Shown here: positions 1 to 7,909 of the stretch, piece after piece
Layout: each line of letters opens with the position of its first letter
How positions within the stretch are numbered: position 1 is the stretch's first letter
Assembly: GCA_016903695.1 (NCBI GenBank)
Contig: JADQBB010000004.1
Coordinates: forward strand, 62,001-126,000
Reading direction: 5' to 3'
Length of the DNA: 64,000 bases
DNA from: Chlorogloea purpurea SAG 13.99
GTDB lineage: Bacteria; Cyanobacteriota; Cyanobacteriia; Cyanobacteriales; Microcystaceae
Program-made: the position numbers and the translations under genes
Notes under the pieces: generated by a model
The model's input: the letters and a program-made list of their open reading frames with translations, nothing else
Told to the model about the DNA's origin: nothing
Database searches by the model: none

Positions 1-557
1 TTACCGATTTCATAAGCTGCCGGAGATACGGCGCAAGCACCTGGATAGGCGAGGAGAGATGGGAAGGCGGCGAAGGGTTTTTTCAGGGTGATGGTTAGTT
101 CGTAGGGGCCCGTGGCTTCGACACGATCGATCGTATCGGCTAATAGAAACGAAGGCTCACCGCCGTTTTTGATGAAGCGATTCAGAGAAAAAGCCATGGC
201 CGCGGCATCGAAAGCAGTCCCGTTTTGAAACTTCACGCCCTGGCGAACCGGTATGGTATAAACTAAGCCATCGCCGCTAACCGTGGGTAAGGCTGACGCT
301 AATAGGGGCTTAAGGGTCGTACTTCCTTCGGCGTAGGTGTACAGTGTCTCTCCCAGATTATAGATCAGGAAAAGTCCCGCTAATTCGTAACTATCGGCGG
401 GGTCTAAAGTGCGAGGTTTGAGAGTAGTCCCGATGGTAATGCGATCGCCCGACGGAGAACGGGAAATATCACCTTTCTGACTCTGACAGCCTACTACTAG
501 AATCAAGGAGATAACACAGATAAGAAAGTAAGCTTTAACTCTTTTCAACGCCTGCAT
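1..557 (-). CDS. ABC transporter substrate-binding lipoprotein, peptide type (family 5), 3' part missing
   Basis: The reading frame runs off the left edge, so only about 185 N-terminal residues are visible. It opens with MQALKRVKAYFLICVISLIL followed by a lipobox (LVVGC), so the protein is a lipid-anchored periplasmic protein. After the Cys comes a stretch reading GTTLKPRTLDPADSYELAG and later NLGETLYTY, typical of DppA/OppA-type family 5 solute-binding proteins that deliver peptides or related solutes to an ABC permease. The start is the ATG at 555-557. It lies 36 bases downstream of the preceding minus-strand gene and may share its transcript. Permease genes would lie outside the window. 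The family is clear; the substrate cannot be told. Confidence 0.85.
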   Translation of the reverse strand, partial: MQALKRVKAYFLICVISLILVVGCQSQKGDISRSPSGDRITIGTTLKPRTLDPADSYELAGLFLIYNLGETLYTYAEGSTTLKPLLASALPTVSGDGLVYTIPVRQGVKFQNGTAFDAAAMAFSLNRFIKNGGEPSFLLADTIDRVEATGPYELTITLKKPFAAFPSLLAYPGACAVSPAAYEIG

Positions 558-593
558 ATTATCAGAAAATTGGGCAAAGCCCTATCTTAACAA

Positions 594-1130
594 TTACTGG
601 GCGATCTCTGCATTTTTCCATCGATTCAAAGCCGACTGGGCGATTCTCATCGTCACTTTTATCTTTTGTTTTTCCGATAGTTGTTCCCAATTTCCGCCAC
701 TATCTTTTTCTTTCCCACCTCTGGTAGGGTAGGCGATAGGGCCACCGATAACTCTTAAATCATCGGTATTGTACTGGGGAAATAAGGGCTTTACACAGGC
801 GAGTAATTCTTCTAAACTGTCGGAACTCTGACCGAAAAACTCTTTCACCTGTCCCACAATATCTTTTATCCAATTACTGGGAACCTGTTGACTATATTCT
901 TGTTCTAAAGATTGTTGGAGTTTCTGCAAATCGATACTTTGCCAGCGACTATTTAAAAGTTTTAATAATTTTTCACTTTGGTTGTCAATTTCATTGTCTT
1001 GAAAATCACCTGTTTGTTTCTCTATATACTTATCCATTTCCTCGCTAAAGTGATCCCAAGGATAAATATTTTCCTCATCTTGCCAGAGGTTTTCGGCCAG
1101 GTATTTTTTTTCAAATAGGGAATCGTTCAT
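594..1130 (-). CDS. Hypothetical protein, 178 residues
   Basis: I do not recognise a characterised family. The protein is soluble, acidic and glutamine/glutamate-rich, with no signal peptide or membrane segment. The N-terminal part (MNDSLFEKKYLAENLWQDEE, WDHFSEEMDKYIEKQ) looks helical. The C-terminal part has a basic patch (YPTRGGKEKDSGGNWEQLSE) followed by a helix with KIKVTMRIAQSALNRWKNAE. It lies between the clpP terminator and the ABC binding-protein gene on the same strand. A cyanobacteria-restricted conserved protein is likely, but that is inference. Confidence 0.7.
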   Translation of the reverse strand: MNDSLFEKKYLAENLWQDEENIYPWDHFSEEMDKYIEKQTGDFQDNEIDNQSEKLLKLLNSRWQSIDLQKLQQSLEQEYSQQVPSNWIKDIVGQVKEFFGQSSDSLEELLACVKPLFPQYNTDDLRVIGGPIAYPTRGGKEKDSGGNWEQLSEKQKIKVTMRIAQSALNRWKNAEIAQ

Positions 1131-1198
1131 AGTTAAGCTCTACAGCAATATAAATAGTTAACTATTGCTAACTACACTTTTTGGTTAGGGTTTTTAGG

Positions 1199-1228
1199 AA
1201 AAAGAAGTAGCATTTGCTACTTCTTTCT
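1199..1228 (-). terminator. Intrinsic terminator of clpP
   Basis: On the minus strand an 11-bp perfect stem (AAAGAAGTAGC / GCTACTTCTTT) with a 4-base AAAT loop is followed by a short run of T. It begins a few bases after the clpP stop codon, so it should end the remA-gmk-clpP transcripts and separate them from the hypothetical gene downstream. Confidence 0.8.
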
Positions 1229-1232
1229 CTAT

Positions 1233-1832
1233 TTATACTGGAGGATTGGACGCGGAGGGACGACGCTCGATCACTTTGTCGATCAATCCGTAGGCCATGG
1301 ATTCTTCCGCTGACATGAAGAAATCTCTCTCGGTATCTTCGATAATTATGTCTATGGGCTTGCCGGTATGGTCGGCCAGATGCTGATTCAATAACTGTTT
1401 CAGATAAAGAATCTCTTTGGCTTGAATTTCAATATCCGTGGCTTGTCCTTGAGCGCCGCCGAGGGGTTGGTGGATCATAATTCTCGAATTGGGCAGACTC
1501 ATTCTTTTTCCCTTGGCCCCGGCACTGAGAAGAAATGCGCCCATGCTGGCGGCTAGTCCTATACAGATAGTGGACACATCGGGTTTGATTTGATTCATCG
1601 CGTCAAAAATTCCTAACCCGGCCGATACCGAACCTCCAGGGGAATTGATATAAAGGTATATATCTTTGTCCGGGTCTTCCGCTTCGAGAAACAGTAATTG
1701 AGCAACGATCAAATTAGCTAACTCGTTAGTCACCTCTTGTCCCAGAAAAACGATTCTTTCTCTGAGGAGACGGGAGTATATATCGAAGGCGCGTTCGCCG
1801 CGACCTGTGGTTTCAATTACGGTAGGTATCAT
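1233..1832 (-). CDS. clpP: ATP-dependent Clp protease proteolytic subunit
   Basis: Serine peptidase subunit of the Clp protease in the cytoplasm; it forms the barrel that degrades substrates fed in by Clp AAA+ chaperones. The full length of 199 residues is typical. The catalytic triad is intact: Ser96 in GLAASMGAF, His121 in IMIHQPLGG and Asp170 in ERDFFM, so this is an active ClpP and not the ClpR variant that lacks the triad. Cyanobacteria carry several paralogs; I cannot say which number this is. It lies downstream of gmk with a 48-base gap and ends in a strong terminator. The start [14 protein letters not shown] matches the usual N-terminus. Confidence 0.95.
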   Translation of the reverse strand: MIPTVIETTGRGERAFDIYSRLLRERIVFLGQEVTNELANLIVAQLLFLEAEDPDKDIYLYINSPGGSVSAGLGIFDAMNQIKPDVSTICIGLAASMGAFLLSAGAKGKRMSLPNSRIMIHQPLGGAQGQATDIEIQAKEILYLKQLLNQHLADHTGKPIDIIIEDTERDFFMSAEESMAYGLIDKVIERRPSASNPPV

Positions 1833-1880
1833 CGCTTCCTTCTCTCTATAATTCGGGTGTTGCTGTTCTTTGATTGTAAC

Positions 1881-2435
1881 CTATTCGCCCCAGATGGCTT
1901 TTTCAAGCTGTTCTAGGGCTTGATCAAGATCATCGTTGACTATGATGATGGGAAATTCTGCTGACGCGGCTAGCTCTTCTGTCGCTCTCGCCAATCTTAA
2001 AGCGATCGCACTTTCGGTTTCATCACCGCGGTCGCGTAAGCGTCTTGTTAATTCCTCTACCGATGGGGGCAAGATAAAGATTCTTTTGGCATTTGGGAAC
2101 ATCTGACCTATTTGCCTCGCCCCTAGCAGTTCTATTTCTAGAATCAACGATTTACCACTATCGAGGGATTCTTGTACTTGTTTTCGGGGTGTACCGTAGT
2201 AATTACCGGCGTATTCGGCCCATTCTAGAAGTTGTCCCGCCTCCATCATCCTCGTGAATTGCTCTCGGTTGACGAAGTAATAGTTCTGCCCTTCTTGTTC
2301 TCCCGGTCTGGGGTTACGGGTGGTGACGGAAACCGATAACGCTAACTCTTGATGACGCTCCCTGAGTAGCTTTACCAGTGTTCCCTTACCCACTCCACTA
2401 GGGCCTGTAATGACGATCAGTTGACCGGATTTCAT
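1881..2435 (-). CDS. gmk: Guanylate kinase
   Basis: Phosphorylates GMP (and dGMP) to GDP with ATP, in purine nucleotide supply. The 184 residues begin [20 protein letters not shown], with the P-loop GPSGVGKG at residues 11-18, and include the GMP-binding elements [18 protein letters not shown] and [13 protein letters not shown]. The length is slightly short of the 200-odd residues in many bacteria but all core motifs are present. It is 12 bases downstream of the RemA-like gene; remA-gmk is a common pairing in bacteria, so the two are probably co-transcribed. Confidence 0.96.
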   Translation of the reverse strand: MKSGQLIVITGPSGVGKGTLVKLLRERHQELALSVSVTTRNPRPGEQEGQNYYFVNREQFTRMMEAGQLLEWAEYAGNYYGTPRKQVQESLDSGKSLILEIELLGARQIGQMFPNAKRIFILPPSVEELTRRLRDRGDETESAIALRLARATEELAASAEFPIIIVNDDLDQALEQLEKAIWGE

Positions 2436-2447
2436 AGTTAGAGAAGA

Positions 2448-2801
2448 TTAGTTATTATCTTCATCTTCTAGCTCACCTTCGTCTTCTTCCTCGATCGTCC
2501 CGCCCTTCGCACTTACTGACGAGCCGCCCGTATTACTAGAGGAATTGTGAGAAGAGTCTTTGTGGACGACGAATCTGTGTGCTACGGTTTCTGGTTGGAT
2601 CGCGCTCAGTACGACGTGGCTGGAATCGGTGATGATTACTGCTCTCGTCCGACGACCGTAAGTTGCATCGATTAATCGCCCTTGATCTCTGGCATCAGTT
2701 ATAATCCTTTTGATGGGGGCTGATTCTGGTGAGACGATCGCTATGACTCGATTGGCAGAAACTATATTACCAAACCCAATGTTTATAAGTTGTATATCCA
2801 T
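2448..2801 (-). CDS. RemA-like (DUF370) regulatory protein
   Basis: Residues 1-77 ([20 protein letters not shown] through [18 protein letters not shown]) match the DUF370/RemA family, which in Bacillus is a DNA-binding activator of matrix genes. The role in cyanobacteria is not established. The family core is about 80-90 residues; this copy has a 35-residue extension rich in Ser, Gly and then Glu/Asp ([17 protein letters not shown]) that is likely disordered. It is the first gene of a probable remA-gmk-clpP group. The pairing with gmk supports the family call; the target genes here are unknown. Confidence 0.88.
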   Translation of the reverse strand: MDIQLINIGFGNIVSANRVIAIVSPESAPIKRIITDARDQGRLIDATYGRRTRAVIITDSSHVVLSAIQPETVAHRFVVHKDSSHNSSSNTGGSSVSAKGGTIEEEDEGELEDEDNN

Positions 2802-3067
2802 AAGAGATTCTAAGCGGCGCTTTTTTCCATGAATTGAGGAGGTGCATCTACAATCTTAATCTACAAATATTTAGCCTTACAAGGTCAAAAGTCAGATTAT
2901 TCTACCTATTTTACCATTTTTACTAGATTTCAGAGGACTTTAATAAAAATTGTTTACATGGTTTTCGTGTAGAGGCTGATAGGGATCTTTTCCGGTGTAC
3001 CATTGAGTGGGATGATGGATATGATAATCAATGGATATTCTCTATCTGCTCGAGTAAAATCAAATCT

Positions 3068-3244
3068 ATGGGTTTTGCTGACTTGTCGATCGCTGATATT
3101 GCTAGTGAATATAATCTCTCTGTCGAGGCAATATTCCGCCTGTGTGATCAATTAGGAATTTCCTATAAGGATCAAACAACCAATCTAGCCTTAGAAGATG
3201 CCAAAGCAATTATCTCACTAATTTTATCCCGACGCTCGGGGTAA
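3068..3244 (+). CDS. Small cyanobacterial IF-2-N-like protein, 58 residues
   Basis: The frame reads MGFADLSIADIASEYNLSVE, then AIFRLCDQLGISYKDQTTNL and ends ALEDAKAIISLILSRRSG. It resembles the short helix-turn-helix-like domain found at the N-terminus of translation initiation factor IF-2, and small stand-alone cyanobacterial proteins of this type are often named after IF-2. Its function is unknown. The frame is open upstream back to base 2927 with protein-like content (IEWDDGYDNQWIFSI) but no ATG, GTG or TTG before 3068, so the ATG at 3068 is the first conventional start. There is no clear ribosome binding site. A 6-bp GC stem with a T-run follows the stop. Confidence 0.6.
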   Translation: MGFADLSIADIASEYNLSVEAIFRLCDQLGISYKDQTTNLALEDAKAIISLILSRRSG

Positions 3245-3254
3245 CTCCGAATCC

Positions 3255-3277
3255 AGGGAAGCTTTTCCCTTTTATTT
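3255..3277 (+). terminator. Intrinsic terminator after the small IF-2-like gene
   Basis: AGGGAA / TTCCCT stem with a GCTT loop, followed by TTTATTT. It starts 11 bases past the stop of the small protein and isolates it from psbV. Confidence 0.65.
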
Positions 3278-3283
3278 CCCCCC

Positions 3284-3314
3284 TATCTTCAACCCCCCAT
3301 ATTGAGGGAAGATA
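3284..3314. repeat. Inverted repeat upstream of psbV
   Basis: TATCTTC (3284-3290) and GAAGATA (3308-3314) can form a 7-bp stem with a 17-base loop. It lies 57 bases before the psbV start, either in its promoter or in its leader. No function is assigned. Confidence 0.4.
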
Positions 3315-3360
3315 GAGACTACTGCTGATTAATCCTAAACTCCATGAATAAAACTGTTAA

Positions 3361-3366
3361 GAGGAG
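3361..3366 (+). promoter_or_regulatory. Ribosome binding site that fixes the psbV start
   Basis: GAGGAG sits 4 bases before the ATG at 3371. The in-frame ATG at 3344 has no such site and would put a charged stretch ahead of the signal peptide, so 3371 is the start. Confidence 0.75.
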
Positions 3367-3370
3367 AACA

Positions 3371-3856
3371 ATGGTCAAAAAAATAATTTTAGCTACGATC
3401 GCCGCTCTATTTTTCGTCCTACAACTACAAGTTAGCGACGTTTCGGCTCTAGAACTGAACGAGTCTACCCGTACTATTGTTCTTAACGACGGTGGCGAGA
3501 AAGTCACCTTAAGCTCAGAACAAGTAACGGAAGGACAGAGAATCTTTAACGCCAGTTGTACGAAATGCCACCTACAGGGAAAAACCAAAACTAACAATAA
3601 CGTCAGTTTAAGTGTAGGCGATCTCGCCGGTGCGGAACCTCCTAGAGACAATCTCCTGGCCCTTGTAGATTATCTTCAACATCCCACTAGCTACGATGGC
3701 GAAGATGACCTGAGCGAAGTTCATCCTAACGTTTCTCGTCCAGATTTGTATCCCGAAATCAGAAATTTGACCGAGGATGATGTGGTCAGCGTCGCCGGGT
3801 ATATGCTCGTAGCACCCAAGCTCGATGAGCGTTGGGGCGGCACGATCTATTTCTAA
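3371..3856 (+). CDS. psbV: Photosystem II cytochrome c550
   Basis: Extrinsic lumenal subunit of photosystem II that stabilises the oxygen-evolving Mn cluster. The 161-residue precursor has a signal peptide (MVKKIILATIAALFFVLQLQ ... VSA, residues 1-26). The mature protein starts near LELNESTRTI. The haem site CTKCH is at residues 63-67, equal to mature Cys37, Cys40 and His41, and the second axial ligand is His118 (mature His92). Both match known cytochrome c550 numbering exactly. The start at 3371 is chosen over an upstream ATG because of the strong GAGGAG. A hairpin terminator follows; no psbV2 or petJ lies next to it, so the gene appears monocistronic. Confidence 0.97.
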   Translation: MVKKIILATIAALFFVLQLQVSDVSALELNESTRTIVLNDGGEKVTLSSEQVTEGQRIFNASCTKCHLQGKTKTNNNVSLSVGDLAGAEPPRDNLLALVDYLQHPTSYDGEDDLSEVHPNVSRPDLYPEIRNLTEDDVVSVAGYMLVAPKLDERWGGTIYF

Positions 3857-3878
3857 ATTGCCGCGTGTAATTATTAAC

Positions 3879-3918
3879 TTGACAGGATTTTTTCACCCCG
3901 AAGAATCCTGTCAATTTT
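3879..3918 (+). terminator. Intrinsic terminator of psbV
   Basis: An 11-bp perfect stem TTGACAGGATT / AATCCTGTCAA (3879-3889 and 3903-3913) is followed by TTTTAT. It is placed 22 bases after the psbV stop and also lies just past the 3' end of the convergent glycosyltransferase gene. Confidence 0.85.
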
Positions 3919-3936
3919 ATCCGTGTTATGTAGGGG

Positions 3937-4926
3937 CTACCTTTTGGAGATAAGGCGGCTGATTTTATCCCCGACCCTCAGAGTTTTAAAATATAAAAAG
4001 CGTTTTCTGAAAATTTGTTTTCTACTGGCGTGGCTCATGCTCGTCCACTCCAGATAAGCGGGGAAAGCAACATCATTAAAAAAATCCAGCCACTGCTTCA
4101 AAACTCTTTCCACAGTGTAATCCTGCGCTCTCTCTAACGCGTTGATACTCATTTTCTGATAAAGGTCAGGGTTATCCTGTAAATATCGAATCGCCGCGAT
4201 CGCTTCCTGCAAAGATCTAACTATGATAAAGTCCAAATCCGTTTTACGTTCTGCCATAAATCCCGATTCGGGAGTGAGAATAGCCGGGACACCAGCTTGC
4301 CAAGCGTTGAGCAATTTAATAGGCCCTTTCAACGGATAACTACGCGCGTCAAAGCTCCTCGCGGCTACGATAACGTCCAAATCATTATAATCATTCCACT
4401 GATGAGTTTCCCATATTGGTTTCCAGCGGCAATTCAAATCTTCGAGAGCGTCCGTCCAAGATTGAGATTTTAATTCGGGGGCCAACTGGCTGCGAGTGCC
4501 TATATAGGAAATATTTTCTACGAGGGTTTCTCTGGTGCGATCGCGGGGAATGATTCCAGGCATGGGCCAGTGTTCGATAAAGTGGGGATTCCAGAGAGAA
4601 TTTCGCGTTTTCTCCCAGCTCAAGCGATTGTGAACGATGTGTAGATGAGCTGAAGGATGATAATCTTGATCGCTTCGAGTATAAACCAACATGACATTAT
4701 CTAACAGGGGATAATATTTCTCTACACTTTCTTGCTCTGCTACTAAAATTCCTTCATCGGGAATTTTTGTAGCTATTTCACAGGGAAACCCCGCCCTTTT
4801 CAGATGGAAATAAGTTTGCGCTATCCAAGCGGTGAAATTACTATGAATACCCGTCCATTGATCTTGAGGTTGTTGAATATTTTTCTGAGCCTTTTTGCTA
4901 GGGGCATAAAAATAAACTGCTACCAT
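3937..4926 (-). CDS. Glycosyltransferase-like protein, GT-B fold
   Basis: 329 residues, cytoplasmic. It starts MVAVYFYAPSKKAQKNIQQP, then has an early segment on fetching sugars typical of GT-B N-domains (HLKRAGFPCEIATKIPDEGI). The C-terminal half shows the pattern of family 1-like transferases: KGPIKLLNAWQAGVPAILTP (acceptor/donor cleft) followed by a helix-rich end with YQKMSINALERAQDYTVERV. The donor sugar and acceptor cannot be told. It is convergent with psbV and separated from tRNA-Val by about 110 bases. The start ATG at 4926 is the only early one. Confidence 0.72.
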   Translation of the reverse strand: MVAVYFYAPSKKAQKNIQQPQDQWTGIHSNFTAWIAQTYFHLKRAGFPCEIATKIPDEGILVAEQESVEKYYPLLDNVMLVYTRSDQDYHPSAHLHIVHNRLSWEKTRNSLWNPHFIEHWPMPGIIPRDRTRETLVENISYIGTRSQLAPELKSQSWTDALEDLNCRWKPIWETHQWNDYNDLDVIVAARSFDARSYPLKGPIKLLNAWQAGVPAILTPESGFMAERKTDLDFIIVRSLQEAIAAIRYLQDNPDLYQKMSINALERAQDYTVERVLKQWLDFFNDVAFPAYLEWTSMSHASRKQIFRKRFLYFKTLRVGDKISRLISKR

Positions 4927-5035
4927 AAATTACACTGGTACTAGAGTATTTAACATATCCAGCTTAATTGTTCCTTTCGATGGATAAAAGAGATATAGAC
5001 TGTTAATCTATACCTCCCAGAAGATAACACAATGA

Positions 5036-5107
5036 TGGGCGTTGTAGGATTTGAACCTACGGCCACCTGCTTGTAAGGCAGGCGCTCTACCACTGAGCTA
5101 AACGCCC
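5036..5107 (-). tRNA. tRNA-Val (anticodon UAC)
   Basis: On the minus strand the acceptor stem GGGCGTT pairs with AACGCCC, followed by discriminator A. The D-arm has TAGCTCAGTGGTAGAGC, the anticodon arm is CCTGC-CTTACAA-GCAGG with anticodon TAC, and the T-arm has GGTTCAAATCC. It is 72 nt with no encoded CCA. Confidence 0.97.
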
Positions 5108-5164
5108 TTTTTTTGACCCTTAACTAATATAACATAGATTAATTCAAAATAGCAATTAAATTTT

Positions 5165-5695
5165 ATGCCCTCCGGTAAAACCCACGATCGCATTACTTAC
5201 AGCCTTTTACCCCTCGTCATCGCCGTAAGTCTACTAGTGGGCGAGAATATTAGCGTAACCTTGGCGGCGACGGGAGGATACCTATTCGCCGGTTTAATGT
5301 TCGGCCCGGACTTGGATATACACTCGGTACAATATAAACGCTGGGGATGGCTGCGCTTTTTATGGCTCCCCTATCGCTCCATGTTACGCCATCGATCGTT
5401 TTTATCACACGGGCCGATCGTCGGGACACTTTTCCGCGTCTTCTATTTCGGGAGTTTTCTACTATTAATCACGATCGTCGCCGGGGTAATAATGGAGTTA
5501 ATCTGGGGGAAAGGATGGAATGGGGAGGAAATGAAGGGGAGGATAATAAATATATTGTGGTATTCCCATAGAAGAGAATCGATCGCCCTCCTGATCGGTT
5601 TAGAATTAGGAGCGATGAGTCATAGTCTCAGCGATTGGATAGGCTCGTCCTTAAAACGCTCTCATCGGAAAACCGGTAAAAAATCAAGACGCTAA
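5165..5695 (+). CDS. DUF2227 putative metal-binding membrane protein
   Basis: 176 residues. The pattern fits DUF2227: MPSGKTHDRITYS at the start, FGPDLDIHS near residue 50, LRHRSFLSHGPIVGT near residue 78 and MSHSLSDWIGS near residue 155. The conserved His and Asp residues are thought to bind a metal. Four hydrophobic segments suggest a membrane protein. It is the first gene of a tight plus-strand group with mazG (5-base gap) and lepB (4-base gap). The biochemical role is unknown. Confidence 0.85.
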   Translation: MPSGKTHDRITYSLLPLVIAVSLLVGENISVTLAATGGYLFAGLMFGPDLDIHSVQYKRWGWLRFLWLPYRSMLRHRSFLSHGPIVGTLFRVFYFGSFLLLITIVAGVIMELIWGKGWNGEEMKGRIINILWYSHRRESIALLIGLELGAMSHSLSDWIGSSLKRSHRKTGKKSRR

Positions 5696-5700
5696 ACCCT

Positions 5701-6513
5701 ATGAGCGAGACCCTAGATATATATCAACCCGTATTAACCGCTTTAAATCGCTTATTAACCGTAGTCGCCCAACTGCGTCACCCGGTTGACGGTTGCCCGT
5801 GGGATTTAGCCCAAACACCCCAGACACTGATTCCCTATATCATCGAAGAAGCTCACGAAGTGGTCTGGGCATTAAAAAACGATGAAAAAGAAGCTGTAGC
5901 GGAAGAATTAGGAGACTTACTTTTACAAGTAGTATTACAAAGTCAAATCGCCAGCGAGAACCAAGATTTCAGCCTCAAGGAAGTAGCCGAAGGTATCACG
6001 GAAAAATTAATCCGCCGTCACCCTCACGTCTTCGGAGAATTAAAACTGCAAGACCCCGAACAAGTGCGCCAAAATTGGGAGAAAATAAAAGCTGAGGAGA
6101 AAGGAAAAATAACTAATAGTCTGGGCGACAGATTAATCCGTTATACACGCACATTACCCCCCCTGATGGCAAGTATGAAAATCTCTGAAAAAGCGGCGCA
6201 GGCAGGATTAGAGTGGGAAAACATCGAAGGAGTCTGGTCAAAGTTCAACGAAGAACTAGCCGAGTTTAAAGAAGCCCTCTCTCAAGAAGACAAAAATCAC
6301 CAGAAAGCCGAATTAGGTGATTTATTATTCACCCTGATCAATATAGCCCGGTGGTACGGTTTAAACCCATCGGAGTCTTTAGAAGAGACCAATTCCCGCT
6401 TCATCAGTCGCTTTTCTCTAGTGGAGAGTTTCGCTGATAAACCTTTGGCAGACCATAGCCTTGATGAACTAGAGATACTCTGGAAGAAAGCGAAAGCAAC
6501 TCTCAATCAATAA
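5701..6513 (+). CDS. mazG: Nucleoside triphosphate pyrophosphohydrolase
   Basis: Hydrolyses (d)NTPs to NMP and pyrophosphate, a house-cleaning or stress-linked activity in the cytoplasm. The 270 residues contain two MazG repeats: the first has CPWDLAQTPQTLIPYIIEEA and EELGDLLLQV, the second EFKEALSQEDKNHQKAELGD followed by LLFTLINIARW. The paired EExxE and ELGD motifs bind Mg. The length is typical of the two-domain form. It is between the DUF2227 gene and lepB in one probable operon. Confidence 0.95.
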   Translation: MSETLDIYQPVLTALNRLLTVVAQLRHPVDGCPWDLAQTPQTLIPYIIEEAHEVVWALKNDEKEAVAEELGDLLLQVVLQSQIASENQDFSLKEVAEGITEKLIRRHPHVFGELKLQDPEQVRQNWEKIKAEEKGKITNSLGDRLIRYTRTLPPLMASMKISEKAAQAGLEWENIEGVWSKFNEELAEFKEALSQEDKNHQKAELGDLLFTLINIARWYGLNPSESLEETNSRFISRFSLVESFADKPLADHSLDELEILWKKAKATLNQ

Positions 6514-6517
6514 CATA

Positions 6518-7069
6518 ATGCAACAACGACAACCTCAAAAATCCCTAGTTAAATCGATCTGGGAAAATTTACAGATTTTACTGGTAGCTTTAGTCTTAGC
6601 TTATCTGATCCGTACCTATATCGCCGAGCCGCGTTATATCCCCTCCGATTCTATGCTACCCACATTAGAACAGGGCGATCGATTGGTGATAGAGAAAGTC
6701 TCTTATCGTTTCCACCCGCCCACATCCGGCGATATAGTCGTGTTTCAACCCCCTGCTAATTTATTAGAGCAAGGCTACCAGAAAGACCAAGCTTTCATCA
6801 AACGCGTTATCGGCACTTCGGGAGATAAGGTGAGGGTGAGTCATGGTAGAGTATACGTCAACGACCAACCCCAGGGGGAAAATTATATTTTAGAAAAACC
6901 CCGCTATGATCTGCCCACCGTGGAAGTACCAGCGGGAGAATTATTCGTCATGGGCGATAATCGCAATAATAGTAATGACTCCCACATCTGGGGATTTTTA
7001 CCGCAAGATAACGTCATCGGACACGCTATATTCCGGTTTTTCCCTTTCAATAGGTTAGGAGGAATTTAG
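6518..7069 (+). CDS. lepB: Signal peptidase I
   Basis: Cleaves signal peptides of Sec- and Tat-exported proteins at the outer face of the plasma or thylakoid membrane. The 183 residues have one N-terminal membrane segment (about residues 18-34). The Ser/Lys dyad is Ser45 in PSDSMLPT and Lys95 in AFIKRVIG. The later box GDNRNNSNDSHIWG is also conserved. Cyanobacteria often have two LepB proteins; which one this is cannot be told. It begins 4 bases after mazG. Confidence 0.96.
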   Translation: MQQRQPQKSLVKSIWENLQILLVALVLAYLIRTYIAEPRYIPSDSMLPTLEQGDRLVIEKVSYRFHPPTSGDIVVFQPPANLLEQGYQKDQAFIKRVIGTSGDKVRVSHGRVYVNDQPQGENYILEKPRYDLPTVEVPAGELFVMGDNRNNSNDSHIWGFLPQDNVIGHAIFRFFPFNRLGGI

Positions 7070-7153
7070 AACACTAATTAATCCCGCCTTTTATATATAA
7101 AAGTAAACTCTTTATTATAATAGAGGTGAAAAAAGTATCTACAACGATCGGGC

Positions 7154-7543
7154 GTGCGAATTTTTAAAAATAAATGGTTTGCTAAGTTCGCTAAAAGAGA
7201 AGGCATTACCGATATAAAACTACGCGAGGTGATAGCAGATGTGGAGAGGGGCAAAATAGATGTGAATTATGGCGGTGATGTTATCAAACAAAGGATAGCC
7301 CGCGTCAATGAAGGTAAATCCGGTGGCTATCGCTCGGTCATTCTCTATCAAAAAAATAATAAAGCTTTCTTTGTTTACGGATTTGCAAAAAGCGAACGAG
7401 AAAATATAGACGAAGATGAAGAACGTGAGTTTAAAGAATTGGCGAAGCTAACATTTTCTCTTTCTGATGATAACCTTGCGAAGTTAATTCAACAAGGTGC
7501 TTATACGGAGTTAAAAGACGATGACCAAGAAGAAAACTTATAA
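7154..7543 (+). CDS. HigB/RelE-like toxin
   Basis: 129 residues starting at a GTG (7154). The sequence MRIFKNKWFAKFAKREGITD, with GGDVIKQRIARVNEGKSGGY and then RSVILYQKNNKAFFVYGFAK, fits the RelE/HigB-like toxin family, ribosome-dependent mRNA endonucleases. The conserved basic and aromatic residues near the C-terminal part of the fold (RSVILY, FFVYGFAKSE) are present. Its end overlaps the next gene by 23 bases. The toxin gene comes first, as in higBA modules. Activity is inferred from family only. Confidence 0.85.
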   Translation: MRIFKNKWFAKFAKREGITDIKLREVIADVERGKIDVNYGGDVIKQRIARVNEGKSGGYRSVILYQKNNKAFFVYGFAKSERENIDEDEEREFKELAKLTFSLSDDNLAKLIQQGAYTELKDDDQEENL

Positions 7544-7844
7544 GAGTGATGCGTTTGCCGCAATTCATGAAACAGTTTCGGACTATTACCACGCGGGCGT
7601 GATCGATGAATCAACCATGAGGCGCTTCGACGAATCTTGTTTGACGACGGTACGTGATTTCACACCTGAAGAAATAGAAGCTATTCGCGAGCGAGAAGGG
7701 GTAAGTCAAGCTGTTTTCGCCCGTTATCTAAATGTTTCCAGAAATTCGGTCAGTCAGTGGGAGCGTGGCGAAACACACCCCGGGGGGGCCGCTTTAAAAC
7801 TTTTGTCTCTGGTGGAGAAAAAAGGTTTGGCCGCTATTACTTGA
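7521..7844 (+). CDS. HigA-like antitoxin, HTH DNA-binding
   Basis: 107 residues. The C-terminal part (about residues 55-95) is an XRE-type helix-turn-helix: EEIEAIREREGVSQAVFARY then LNVSRNSVSQWERGE. The N-terminal part (YYHAGVIDESTMRRFDE) is the usual antitoxin preface. It should neutralise the toxin encoded just upstream and repress the pair's promoter. It overlaps the toxin gene by 23 bases, which supports coupled translation. Confidence 0.86.
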   Translation: MTKKKTYKSDAFAAIHETVSDYYHAGVIDESTMRRFDESCLTTVRDFTPEEIEAIREREGVSQAVFARYLNVSRNSVSQWERGETHPGGAALKLLSLVEKKGLAAIT

Positions 7845-7909
7845 TAGCTCTCGTGATTGGAAAAATTTTCTTAAATGAATCGCCCCTCGAAAAAGCCTGT
7901 TTATTCACC

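Noticed and set aside
7757..7909. Longer CorA start
   Set aside because: The extra part is the antitoxin gene read in another frame and does not resemble CorA.
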